DNA from: Frateuria_A sp051900425
Lineage (GTDB): Bacteria > Pseudomonadota > Gammaproteobacteria > Xanthomonadales > Rhodanobacteraceae
Direction: 5' to 3'
Length of the DNA: 64,000 bases
Assembly: GCF_051900425.1 (NCBI RefSeq)
Contig: NZ_JBHZGK010000005.1
Location: 186,001 to 250,000 of the forward strand
The position numbers were made by a program, and so were the translations under genes. Positions 52,218 to 59,844 of the stretch are shown here, one piece after another; positions within the stretch are counted from its first letter, which is position 1; the number at the start of each line of letters is the position of its first letter. The notes below the pieces were generated by a model that worked only from the letters and a program-made list of their open reading frames with translations, ran no database searches and was not told the DNA's origin.

Positions 52218-53107
52218 GCAGTACGCCGCGCGCGCAGGTCGAGGCCTGGCTGGGGCGGCTCGCCGGCGAGCGCCAGGCCTCGGCGCACACGGTCGCCGCC
52301 TACCGACGCGACCTGGACAAGTTGCTCGGCTGGATGGAAACGCAGGGCATCGGCGGGTTCGCCGCGCTGGACGCGCACCGCATGCGCGCGTTCGTGGCCA
52401 CACAACACCGCGCGGGCCTGTCGCCGAAAAGCCTGCAGCGCCTGCTCTCTTCCTGCCGCAGTCTGTTCCGCCAGCTCAGCCGCGAGGGCCTGCTGGCGCA
52501 TGATCCGGCCGCCGGCGTGCGCGGCCCGAAGGTCCACCGCAAGCTGCCGCAGGTGCTGGACGTGGACGAAGCCGGTGCGCTGGTGGAAAACCCCGGGGAC
52601 GGCGCGCTGGCCTTGCGCGACCGCGCCATGCTCGAGCTGTTCTATTCCTCCGGGCTGCGCCTGTCGGAACTGTGCGGCCTGCGCTGGGGCGACCTGAGTC
52701 TGGACGAGGGCGAGGTACGCGTGCTCGGCAAGGGCGCCAAGACCCGCATCGTGCCGGTCGGCAGTCACGCGGTGGCCGCGCTGCGCGCGCTGGGCAAGGC
52801 CGAGGGCATGGCGCCGACCGCGCCGGTGTTCCGCGGCCGTGCGGGCGTGCCGATCAGCCCGCGCACGGTGCAGGCGCGCCTGAAGCAGCTGGCGCTGGCG
52901 CAGGGGTTCGCCAAGCGCGTGCATCCGCACCTGCTGCGCCACACCTTCGCCAGCCACATGCTGGAATCCTCCGGCGACCTGCGCGCCGTGCAGGAACTGC
53001 TCGGCCACGCCGACATCGCCACGACGCAGATCTACACGCACCTGGATTTCCAGCACCTGGCCAAGGTCTACGACGCCGCACACCCGCGCGCGCGCCGCAA
53101 GGGTTGA
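52214..53107 (+). CDS. xerC: Site-specific tyrosine recombinase XerC, CTG start
   Basis: 297 residues counting from CTG at 52214. The catalytic residues fall at Arg149, Lys173, His239, Arg242, His265 and Tyr274, one residue from E. coli XerC (Arg148, Lys172, His240, Arg243, His266, Tyr275). No in-frame ATG, GTG or TTG lies between the DUF484 stop region and residue 41, and starting at Met41 would remove the N-terminal core-binding helices. AGGA sits about 7 bases before the CTG, and CTGA overlaps the DUF484 stop. It works with XerD at dif to resolve chromosome dimers. Confidence 0.92.
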   Translation: MSSTPRAQVEAWLGRLAGERQASAHTVAAYRRDLDKLLGWMETQGIGGFAALDAHRMRAFVATQHRAGLSPKSLQRLLSSCRSLFRQLSREGLLAHDPAAGVRGPKVHRKLPQVLDVDEAGALVENPGDGALALRDRAMLELFYSSGLRLSELCGLRWGDLSLDEGEVRVLGKGAKTRIVPVGSHAVAALRALGKAEGMAPTAPVFRGRAGVPISPRTVQARLKQLALAQGFAKRVHPHLLRHTFASHMLESSGDLRAVQELLGHADIATTQIYTHLDFQHLAKVYDAAHPRARRKG

Positions 53108-53120
53108 GGCCTTCTGCGCG

Positions 53121-53157
53121 CTCTCGCCTACGGGGGAGGGCCGGGGTGAGGGGCCGG
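53121..53157. repeat. Fragment of the GGGGTGAGGGGCC repeat family
   Basis: GGGGGAGGGCCGGGGTGAGGGGCCGG resembles part of the element at 24412-24552. It sits between xerC and hslV, where no gene is seen. Confidence 0.5.
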
Positions 53158-53277
53158 CGCCCGCGACGTACTGGGCACCGGCGTCTTCGCTTTGGGATGC
53201 CTCAGACGCCACGGCCCGTGTTGAAGGCCAACCGCCCGACCCCATGTATGCCCGCTCAAGCCTTTCGCGGAGCCCAC

Positions 53278-53829
53278 ATGGAATCGTTCCACGCCACCAC
53301 CATCCTTTCGGTCCGCCGCGGCGGGCGCGTCGTGCTGGGCGGCGACGGGCAGGTCACCCTGGGCAACACCGTGATGAAGTCGAACGCGCGCAAGATCCGC
53401 CGCCTCGGCAAGGGCGACGTGCTGGCCGGTTTCGCCGGCGCCACCGCGGACGCGTTCACCCTGTTCGAGCTGTTCGAGCAGAAGCTCGACAAGCACGGCA
53501 ACAACCTCGTCCGCGCGGCGGTCGAGATGGCCAAGGAATGGCGCACCGACCGCCGCTTCGGCAAGCTCGAGGCGATGCTCGCGGTGGCCGACAGGGACGC
53601 CTCGCTGCTGATCTCGGGCAACGGCGACGTGCTCGAGCCCGAGCACGGCCTGATCGCGATCGGTTCGGGCGGTCCCTATGCGCAGGCCGCCGCGCTGTCG
53701 CTGCTGGAAAACACCGGCATGGACGCGCGCCAGATCGTCGAGAAGGCGCTGAAGATCGCCGGCGACATCTGCATCTATACCAATCACAGCACGACCATCG
53801 AGGAGCTGGAAATTGTCAATGGCGAATAG
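53278..53829 (+). CDS. hslV: ATP-dependent protease subunit HslV (ClpQ)
   Basis: 183 residues. It forms the threonine peptidase double hexamer of HslUV. A short propeptide MESFHA is followed by TTILSVRRGGRVVLGGDGQV, with Thr7 as the expected N-terminal nucleophile after processing. GSGGPYAQAAALSLLENT and IYTNHSTTIEELE are typical. The start at 53278 has a GGAG ribosome binding site. Its stop codon TAG lies in an inverted repeat arm. Confidence 0.97.
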   Translation: MESFHATTILSVRRGGRVVLGGDGQVTLGNTVMKSNARKIRRLGKGDVLAGFAGATADAFTLFELFEQKLDKHGNNLVRAAVEMAKEWRTDRRFGKLEAMLAVADRDASLLISGNGDVLEPEHGLIAIGSGGPYAQAAALSLLENTGMDARQIVEKALKIAGDICIYTNHSTTIEELEIVNGE

Positions 53830-53896
53830 GGAATCGTAAAAGCTCCCGCCCCGGCACGCCTTGCTCCCCCACATTCCTATTTGCGATTCCCTATTC
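53824..53896. repeat. Inverted repeat (GAATAGGGAATCG) bracketing the hslV-hslU gap
   Basis: Perfect 13-bp arms at 53824-53836 and 53884-53896, with a 47-base loop. They belong to the GGGAATC heptad family of 27481-27787. The left arm holds the hslV stop codon, and the right arm ends 2 bases before the hslU ATG, so folding could limit hslU translation. Confidence 0.93.
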
Positions 53897-53898
53897 CC

Positions 53899-55236
53899 AT
53901 GTCCGAACTCACCCCCCGTGAAATCGTCAACGAGCTCGACCGCTTCATCGTCGGCCAGAACGACGCCAAGCGCGCCGTCGCCATCGCCCTGCGCAACCGC
54001 TGGCGACGGATGCAGCTCGACCCCGAGATGCGCAACGAGGTCACGCCGAAGAACATCCTGATGATCGGCCCCACCGGCGTAGGCAAGACCGAGATCGCGC
54101 GCCGCCTGGCCACGCTGGCCAACGCGCCGTTCGTGAAGGTGGAGGCGACCAAGTTCACCGAGGTCGGCTACGTGGGCAAGGACGTCGAATCGATCGTGCG
54201 CGACCTGGCCGACGTCGCCTACAAGCTCACCCGCGAGCAGGCGACCAAGCGCGTGCGCTCGCAGGCCGAGGACCGCGCCGAGGACCGCATCCTCGACGCA
54301 CTACTGCCGCGCCGGCAGACCGCCAGCGACTGGTCGCATGACCTGACCGTGTCCTCCACCGACAGCGACACCCGCCAGAAGCTGCGCAAGCAGCTGCGCG
54401 AGGGTGCGCTGGACGACCGCGAGATCGAGCTCGACTTCGCCATGAACGTGGGCGTCGAAATCATGTCGCCGCCAGGCATGGAGGAGATGGGCCAGCAGTT
54501 GCGCCAGATGTTCCAGAACCTCGGCGGCGCGCGCACGCAGTCGCGCAAGCTGCCGATCCGGGCGGCCCGACCGCTGCTGCTCGAGGAGGAGGCCGGCAAG
54601 CTGATCAACGATGAGGAGATCCGCGCGCAGGCGGTCGAGGCCGCCGAGCAGAACGGCATCGTCTTCATCGACGAGATCGACAAGGTGGCGCAGCGCTCGG
54701 AGTGGGGCGGCGCCGGCGTCTCGCGCGAGGGCGTGCAGCGCGACCTGCTGCCGCTGGTGGAAGGCTCGACCGTGTCGACCAAGTACGGCCCGATCAAGAC
54801 CGACCACATGCTGTTCATCGCCTCGGGCGCGTTCTCGCTGTCCAAGCCTTCGGACCTGATCCCCGAACTGCAGGGGCGCCTGCCGATCCGCGTGGAGTTG
54901 TCCGCGCTGTCGATCGAGGACTTCAAACGCATCCTTCGCGAGCCGCACAACGCACTCACCAAGCAATACGTGGCCCTGCTCGCGACCGAGGGCGTGGCGA
55001 TCGAGTTCACCGACGAAGGTGTGGACCGCCTGGCCGAGGTCGCCTGCCAGGTGAACGAGCGCACCGAGAACATCGGGGCCCGCCGCCTTCATACGGTGAT
55101 GGAGCGCCTGCTGGAGAAAATTTCGTTCGAGGCGGCGGACAAGTCCGGCGAAAAATACCTGATTGACGCCGAACAGGTAAACAAGAGTCTGGGATCGCTC
55201 GTGAAGGACCAGGACTTGAGCCGTTACATCCTCTAA
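53899..55236 (+). CDS. hslU: HslU AAA+ unfoldase (ClpY)
   Basis: 445 residues. The Walker A GPTGVGKTE and Walker B GIVFIDEIDK are present, with the I domain between them (about 105-230, coiled and acidic) and the C-terminal MERLLEKISFEA...LSRYIL tail that contacts HslV. It unfolds proteins for HslV. The ATG at 53899 is used; a TTG at 53881 is in the repeat and unlikely. No Shine-Dalgarno is visible because the repeat occupies that position, so translation is probably coupled to hslV. Confidence 0.97.
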   Translation: MSELTPREIVNELDRFIVGQNDAKRAVAIALRNRWRRMQLDPEMRNEVTPKNILMIGPTGVGKTEIARRLATLANAPFVKVEATKFTEVGYVGKDVESIVRDLADVAYKLTREQATKRVRSQAEDRAEDRILDALLPRRQTASDWSHDLTVSSTDSDTRQKLRKQLREGALDDREIELDFAMNVGVEIMSPPGMEEMGQQLRQMFQNLGGARTQSRKLPIRAARPLLLEEEAGKLINDEEIRAQAVEAAEQNGIVFIDEIDKVAQRSEWGGAGVSREGVQRDLLPLVEGSTVSTKYGPIKTDHMLFIASGAFSLSKPSDLIPELQGRLPIRVELSALSIEDFKRILREPHNALTKQYVALLATEGVAIEFTDEGVDRLAEVACQVNERTENIGARRLHTVMERLLEKISFEAADKSGEKYLIDAEQVNKSLGSLVKDQDLSRYIL

Positions 55237-55272
55237 ACAAGCCGCAGCGACCCGTCTGGTAAAATTCCTGTC

Positions 55273-55887
55273 ATGGGCAAGGTCATTGAACTCAAAACCA
55301 CCGGCCAGCGTGCACAGCTGCGCGAGGCGCAGCAGAACCAGCAGCTGATCCGGCTGTGGCGCGCCGAGCTCGAGCACGGCAGCTTCTGCGGCTACGTGGG
55401 CGGCGTCGGCCGCGAGTTCTTCCTGTTGTGGGTGGTCGGCGACGGCATCACCTACGACGGGATGTACGTGATGCGCCACCGCGACGTCTCCGAGCTGGAG
55501 GCGCCGGACAAGCACCACGTGTTCATGGAGAAGGCGCTGCAGCTCAAGCAGCTGCTGCCGCGCACGCCGCGCGGCTTCCCGCTCGACTCGATCCGCGAGG
55601 TGGTGCAGGCCGCCGGCCGCGTGGCGCCGGTGATCGGCGTGCACGTGGACAGCGAGGACGAGGCCGAGGTCTGCTACATCGGCCGGCTGGTCGGCGTGGA
55701 AGAGGACGGCTTCACCCTGCAGGAGATCAGCCCCGACGCCGAATGGCTGCGCGAGGCGTCGTTCTTCGCCTGGGACGAGGTGTCCACGATCAGCATGGAA
55801 GACGGTTACGCGCAGTCGCTGCTGGCCGTGGCCGGCACGCCGCCGCCGCTGGAGCAGGGCGATTCGGGCATCGGCCACGCGCACTGA
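55273..55887 (+). CDS. Conserved hypothetical protein downstream of hslU
   Basis: 204 residues, 36 bases after hslU. It begins MGKVIELKTTGQRAQLREA and is acidic and mixed alpha/beta, with VGREFFLLWVVGDGITYDGM, FPLDSIREVVQAAGRVAPVI and DEVSTISMEDGYAQSLL. No signal or membrane segment is seen. I do not recognise the family. Its position suggests co-transcription with hslVU. Confidence 0.85.
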   Translation: MGKVIELKTTGQRAQLREAQQNQQLIRLWRAELEHGSFCGYVGGVGREFFLLWVVGDGITYDGMYVMRHRDVSELEAPDKHHVFMEKALQLKQLLPRTPRGFPLDSIREVVQAAGRVAPVIGVHVDSEDEAEVCYIGRLVGVEEDGFTLQEISPDAEWLREASFFAWDEVSTISMEDGYAQSLLAVAGTPPPLEQGDSGIGHAH

Positions 55888-55896
55888 GGCGCTGGC

Positions 55897-55961
55897 GTAG
55901 GGTGGGCCTCAACCCACCAGCCTTTCCGGCAACACCGCTGCTCGGCTGAAGCCCACCCTGG
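55897..55961. repeat. GTAGGGTGGG-type hairpin repeat F2
   Basis: GTAGGGTGGGCCTCAACCCACC and GGCTGAAGCCCACCCTGG form two hairpins, and the outer ends GTAGGGTGGG/CCCACCCTG pair with each other. It lies between converging genes. Confidence 0.88.
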
Positions 55962-55966
55962 CTTGC

Positions 55967-56587
55967 CTAAGCCTGTGCCTGGCGATGCTCGCCGCGGGCC
56001 GCTTCCCATACCTCGCGTGCCGCATCCGCGTTCATCGCCGCGATGCCGACTCCCACTGCCACGTCCGGCCAGACCGAGCCGGTCCATGCGGTCACGCCGC
56101 CGACCAACACGATCGCCACGTTGGCGAACGCATCGTTGCGCGCCGAGAGGAAGGCGGCACGAGTGAGGCTACCGGCATGATGGCGAAAGCGCGCCAGCAC
56201 CCAGGCGCAGGCCAGGTTCACCACTAGCGCGCCCAGGCCCGTGACCGACAGCGGCAGCGGCGCCGGCGGCACCGGCAACTGCAGCTTGCGCCACAGCGCC
56301 CACAGCAGCGCCAGCGCCGGCACCAGCAAAATCGCCGCCAGGGCCATGCCCACGCGCGCCCGCGCCGCCGGTGACCAGTCCAGCGCCAGGAAGATCAGCA
56401 GGTTGACCGAAGCGTCCTCGAGGAAGTCGATGCTGTCGGCGAACAGCGACACCGAGCCGATCGACAGCGCCACTGCGAACTCCACGCCGAAGTAGGCGAG
56501 GTTGAGCAGGGCGACCAGGCGCACGGCACGGTGCAGGGCGGTACGCGATCCGTGGGTGGGCAGGGCGGGAGGAGGCATGGAGCGCAT
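55967..56587 (-). CDS. CDF-like cation transporter, short form
   Basis: 206 residues with five to six membrane helices. VSLFADSIDFLEDASVNLLI (helix 2) carries the metal-site Asp residues and SARNDAFANVAIVLVGG (helix 5) the second pair, as in the cation diffusion facilitator family. The cytoplasmic C-terminal domain is missing, and the second site has Asn in place of His, so metal specificity is uncertain. It is divergent from the ribokinase gene. Confidence 0.85.
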   Translation of the reverse strand: MRSMPPPALPTHGSRTALHRAVRLVALLNLAYFGVEFAVALSIGSVSLFADSIDFLEDASVNLLIFLALDWSPAARARVGMALAAILLVPALALLWALWRKLQLPVPPAPLPLSVTGLGALVVNLACAWVLARFRHHAGSLTRAAFLSARNDAFANVAIVLVGGVTAWTGSVWPDVAVGVGIAAMNADAAREVWEAARGEHRQAQA

Positions 56588-56730
56588 GCTCGCATGCCGG
56601 CATCGCGCCGGCCGTCAACGCTCGATCGATCCGGCTCAGCGCTCGTCGGCAGGCCCGACGGGGCGCGCAGGGGCGCCTTTGGCGGCGCCACCGCCGCTAT
56701 GCTTCAGGCATCGTTTCCCAGGGAGTCGGC

Positions 56731-57624
56731 ATGACCCGCCGCATCGTCGTCGTCGGCAGCATCAACATGGACCTGGTCACGCAGGCGCCGCGCTTTCCGC
56801 AACCGGGCGAAACACTGCTGGGCGACGGCTTCATCACGGTACCCGGCGGCAAGGGCGCCAACCAGGCGGTGGCGGCGGCGCGGCTCGGCGCCGAAGTGGC
56901 GTTGGTCGGTGCGCTCGGTCGCGACGCCTTCGGTGACCAGCTGCACGCCGGCCTGCGCGAGGAAGGCGTGGATCTGGCGCACGTGCACCGGCTGGACGAC
57001 CAGGCCAGCGGCACCGCCTCGATCACCGTGGCCGGCGGCGAGAACCAGATCGTGGTGGTGCCGGCCGCCAATGCCTGCGTCACGCCGGCGCACGTGGAGG
57101 CTGCGCACGGGGCCGTCGGCCGCGCGGATGTGGTGCTGGTGCAGATGGAGATCCCGCTGGACGCCATCGAGGCGACCCTGCGCCTGGGCCAGCGCTTGGG
57201 CGTGCCGGTCATCCTCAACCCGGCGCCGGCGCGGCCGCTGCCAGCCGAATGGCTCGCCCTCGCCCGCTACGTCACGCCCAACCAGCATGAACTGGCGGTG
57301 TTGCTGGGGGCCGACCCGGCCGAGGATTTCCGCGCGCTGATGCGCCGCGCGCCCGGGCCGGTGGTGCTGACCCGCGGCGGCGAGGGCGCCTGGTATCGCG
57401 AGCAGGCGGGCGAGCCGGCGCACCAGCCCAGCTTCGACGTCGCGGTGGTCGACAGCACCGGCGCCGGCGACACCTTCAATGCGGCCTTGGCGGTGTTCCT
57501 GCACGAAGGACTGCCGCAGGCGGTGCGCAAGGCCTGTGCGGCCGCCGCGCTGGCAGTCACGCGGCTGGGCGCGCAGCCGGGCATGCCTCGCAAGCAGGAA
57601 TTGGAAGCCTTCCTCGGCCGATAG
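56731..57624 (+). CDS. rbsK: Ribokinase
   Basis: 297 residues of the PfkB family. VVVGSINMDLVTQAPRFP and GGKGANQAVAAARLGAEVAL form the sugar-binding part, and VVDSTGAGDTFNAALAVFLH holds the catalytic Asp and anion hole. It phosphorylates ribose to ribose 5-phosphate. No ribose transporter or regulator is adjacent. REP-like doublet D follows 16 bases after the stop. Confidence 0.95.
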   Translation: MTRRIVVVGSINMDLVTQAPRFPQPGETLLGDGFITVPGGKGANQAVAAARLGAEVALVGALGRDAFGDQLHAGLREEGVDLAHVHRLDDQASGTASITVAGGENQIVVVPAANACVTPAHVEAAHGAVGRADVVLVQMEIPLDAIEATLRLGQRLGVPVILNPAPARPLPAEWLALARYVTPNQHELAVLLGADPAEDFRALMRRAPGPVVLTRGGEGAWYREQAGEPAHQPSFDVAVVDSTGAGDTFNAALAVFLHEGLPQAVRKACAAAALAVTRLGAQPGMPRKQELEAFLGR

Positions 57625-57639
57625 CAACACCTCGTCCTC

Positions 57640-57711
57640 GTAGGAGCGCACCCTGTACGCGACCCGCGCGCCGCATCTGGGCGCGCGGTCGCGCACAGGG
57701 TGCGCTCCTAC
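57640..57711. repeat. REP-like doublet D (GTAGGAGCGCACCCTGTACGC type)
   Basis: GTAGGAGCGCACCCTGTACG and GCGCACAGGGTGCGCTCCTA C pair, with the inner GACCCGCGCGCC/GGGCGCGCGGTC. The outer GTAGGAGCGC end is the same as in doublets A-C, but the core ACCCTGT replaces CCTTGG. It lies between converging rbsK and the DUF892 gene. Confidence 0.93.
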
Positions 57712-57723
57712 AGGCAGCCTGCT

Positions 57724-58260
57724 TCAGTGACGCGCTTCGGACGACGGGGCGTGCTTCTGTCCACCCTGCTGCGATGCCTGCTGGTTGACGCCGCCTTGCT
57801 CGGCCAGCTGGGTGAGCTTCTGGTCGGTCGCTTTTTCTTCCTGCAAGGTCTGATCGAGCTGCCTGGCCGCGTCCTCGTGGCCCATCTGCCTGGCCAGCAC
57901 GCACAGCGTGCCGTAGGAGGCGATCTCGTAGTGTTCGGCCTTCTGGGCGCCGGCGATCAACGCGGCATCGCGCAGCGCGCCCTGCGGTACCGTTTCGATG
58001 ATCTCGCGCGCCTCGTCGACCAGTCCTTCCATGCCCTGGCACTTGATGCGCTTGAGCCGGATGTCCAGGTCCTCGACGATCTTGTCGATGCGCTCGATCT
58101 GCCCGCGCGTCTCTTCCAGATGCTGGTCGAACGCCCTGGACAGGTCCTGGTTCTCGGCTGCGCGCGACAGGCGCGGCAAGGCCTTGGCCAGTTGATTCTC
58201 GGCGCTGTAGATGTCCGAGAGCTCGTGGATGAAAAGGTCCTGCATGGTCTTGATGGTCAT
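57724..58260 (-). CDS. DUF892 ferritin-like protein (YciE/YciF)
   Basis: 178 residues from the ATG at 58260. MTIKTMQDLFIHELSDIYSAENQL is the family opening, and LPRLSRAAENQDLSRAFDQHLEET and GAQKAEHYEIASYGTLCVLA complete the four-helix bundle with Glu/His metal ligands. YciF-type proteins form dimers and appear in stress or RpoS regulons. The C-terminus is a Gln/Ser-rich tail. Alone between ribokinase and mnmE. Confidence 0.94.
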   Translation of the reverse strand: MTIKTMQDLFIHELSDIYSAENQLAKALPRLSRAAENQDLSRAFDQHLEETRGQIERIDKIVEDLDIRLKRIKCQGMEGLVDEAREIIETVPQGALRDAALIAGAQKAEHYEIASYGTLCVLARQMGHEDAARQLDQTLQEEKATDQKLTQLAEQGGVNQQASQQGGQKHAPSSEARH

Positions 58261-58409
58261 GGGCTCCTCCGGGGGATGAAGGGACGCGACGGGTGGTCGT
58301 GCGGCGCCCGACCACTCTAGGAACGCGACCGTCAGGGGCCGGTGCAACGAAGGGAAAAGACTGCACGAGGCCACCGCCCGGGCTGCCTGCGATTCATGTG
58401 CCGAGCGCG

Positions 58410-59750
58410 CTACTTGCCGATGCAGAAGCTGCCGAAGATCGCGCCGAGCAGGTCGTCGCTGCTGTAGCTGCCGGTGATCTCGCCCAGCGCGTGCTGGGCC
58501 TGGCGCAGGTCTTCGGCGGCCAGTTCCCCTGCACGGGTGGCGGCCAGCGCGGCGGCGGCGTGCTCGAGATGGACCTGCACGCGTTCCAGCGCGGCGACAT
58601 GGCGGCGGCGGGCGCTGAAGGCTCCTTCTCCGGTGCCGAGGCCGGCGCGGGTCCTCAGTTCCGTGCGCAGCAGCTCGAGCCCTTCGCCGGTGCGTGCCGA
58701 CAGCCAGAGGTGAGGCAGGCCAGCGCGCGTTTCCGCGCGCGGCGGCTGTGCGTCGAGGTCGATCTTGTTGACGATGACCAGCCGCGCGACGTGCGTCGGC
58801 AGTTCGTCGAGCAGGCCGGGGTCGGCCTCGGCGTGCGCCGCGTCGGTGACCAGCAGCACGAGATCGGCGCGGGCCAGCTCCGCGCGGGCACGACGCACAC
58901 CTTCGCGCTCCACCTCGTCGTGCGTCTCCCGCAAGCCGGCGGTGTCGGCGAGCTCCAGCACCGCGCCATCCAGGCTCACCGTTTCGCGCAGCACGTCGCG
59001 GGTGGTGCCGGCGATCGGCGTCACGATTGCGCGCTCGCTTTGCGCCAGTGCGTTCAGGAGGCTGGACTTGCCCGCGTTGGGCCGGCCCACGATGGCGACC
59101 TTGAGGCCGTCAGTGAGGCGCACCCCGCGGCGCGTTTCGGCCAGCAAGCCGGCCAGCTGCGTGCGCAGCGCGTCGAGCTGATGCGCAATGGCGGGGTCTG
59201 CCAGGAAGTCGATTTCCTCTTCCGGAAAATCGATCGCGGCCTCCACGTGCACGCGCAACGCGATCATCGCGTCGAGCAGTGCGTGCACGCGCTGCGAGAA
59301 CACCCCGTCGAGCGAACGCAACGCGGCGCGTGCGCCGGCTTCCGAGCGCGCGGTGATGAGGTCGGCCACCGCCTCGGCCTGGGCGAGGTCCAGCTTGCCG
59401 TTGAGGAAGGCCCGCTCGGTGAACTCGCCCGGCCGCGCCAGCCGCGCGCCGAGCGCGCACACGCGCTTCAAAAGCAGGTCCAGCAGCACGGCGCTGCCAT
59501 GGCCTTGCAGTTCGAGCACGTGTTCGCCGGTGTAGGAGTGCGGCGCGGGAAAGTGCAGCAGCAGGCCGCGGTCGATCAGCGCGCCGCCGTCGTCAAGGAA
59601 AGAGGCCAGGTGCGCATGGCGTGGCTGCGGCGCACGACCGAGCAGTGCCTGCGCGATGGCCGGCACGCGCGACCCCGAGACACGCACCACGCCGATACCG
59701 GCGGCGCCGGGCGCGCTGGCGATCGCGGCGATGGTGTCGGTGTCGGCCAT
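58410..59750 (-). CDS. mnmE: tRNA uridine-5-carboxymethylaminomethyl GTPase MnmE
   Basis: 446 residues from the ATG at 59750. The N-domain has DTIAAIASAPGAAGIGVVRV and LNGKLDLAQAEAVADLI. The G domain has GRPNAGKSSLLNAL, the DTAGLRE switch and NKID. The C-terminal motif CIGK carries the catalytic Cys. With MnmG it makes the cmnm5 modification of tRNA wobble uridine. An upstream ATG at 59786 lies in a repeat and is rejected. Confidence 0.97.
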   Translation of the reverse strand: MADTDTIAAIASAPGAAGIGVVRVSGSRVPAIAQALLGRAPQPRHAHLASFLDDGGALIDRGLLLHFPAPHSYTGEHVLELQGHGSAVLLDLLLKRVCALGARLARPGEFTERAFLNGKLDLAQAEAVADLITARSEAGARAALRSLDGVFSQRVHALLDAMIALRVHVEAAIDFPEEEIDFLADPAIAHQLDALRTQLAGLLAETRRGVRLTDGLKVAIVGRPNAGKSSLLNALAQSERAIVTPIAGTTRDVLRETVSLDGAVLELADTAGLRETHDEVEREGVRRARAELARADLVLLVTDAAHAEADPGLLDELPTHVARLVIVNKIDLDAQPPRAETRAGLPHLWLSARTGEGLELLRTELRTRAGLGTGEGAFSARRRHVAALERVQVHLEHAAAALAATRAGELAAEDLRQAQHALGEITGSYSSDDLLGAIFGSFCIGK

Positions 59751-59760
59751 GGAGGAAACC

Positions 59761-59831
59761 GTAGGGTGGGTTTCAGCCCACTGCAACCCGCGGGAGGCTG
59801 GGATTGGATGGTGGTTTAAAGCCCACCCTGC
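59761..59831. repeat. GTAGGGTGGG-type hairpin repeat F3
   Basis: GTAGGGTGGGTTTCAGCCCAC and GGTGGTTTAAAGCCCACCCT, with the outer arms GTAGGGTGGG/CCCACCCTGC pairing. It lies between yidC and mnmE, upstream of mnmE in the same leftward transcript. Confidence 0.88.
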
Positions 59832-59844
59832 GCCGCAATCGGAC

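Noticed and set aside
53881..53898. TTG start for hslU
   Set aside because: It lies in the repeat arm and would add unconserved residues; the ATG at 53899 begins the conserved MSELTPREIV.
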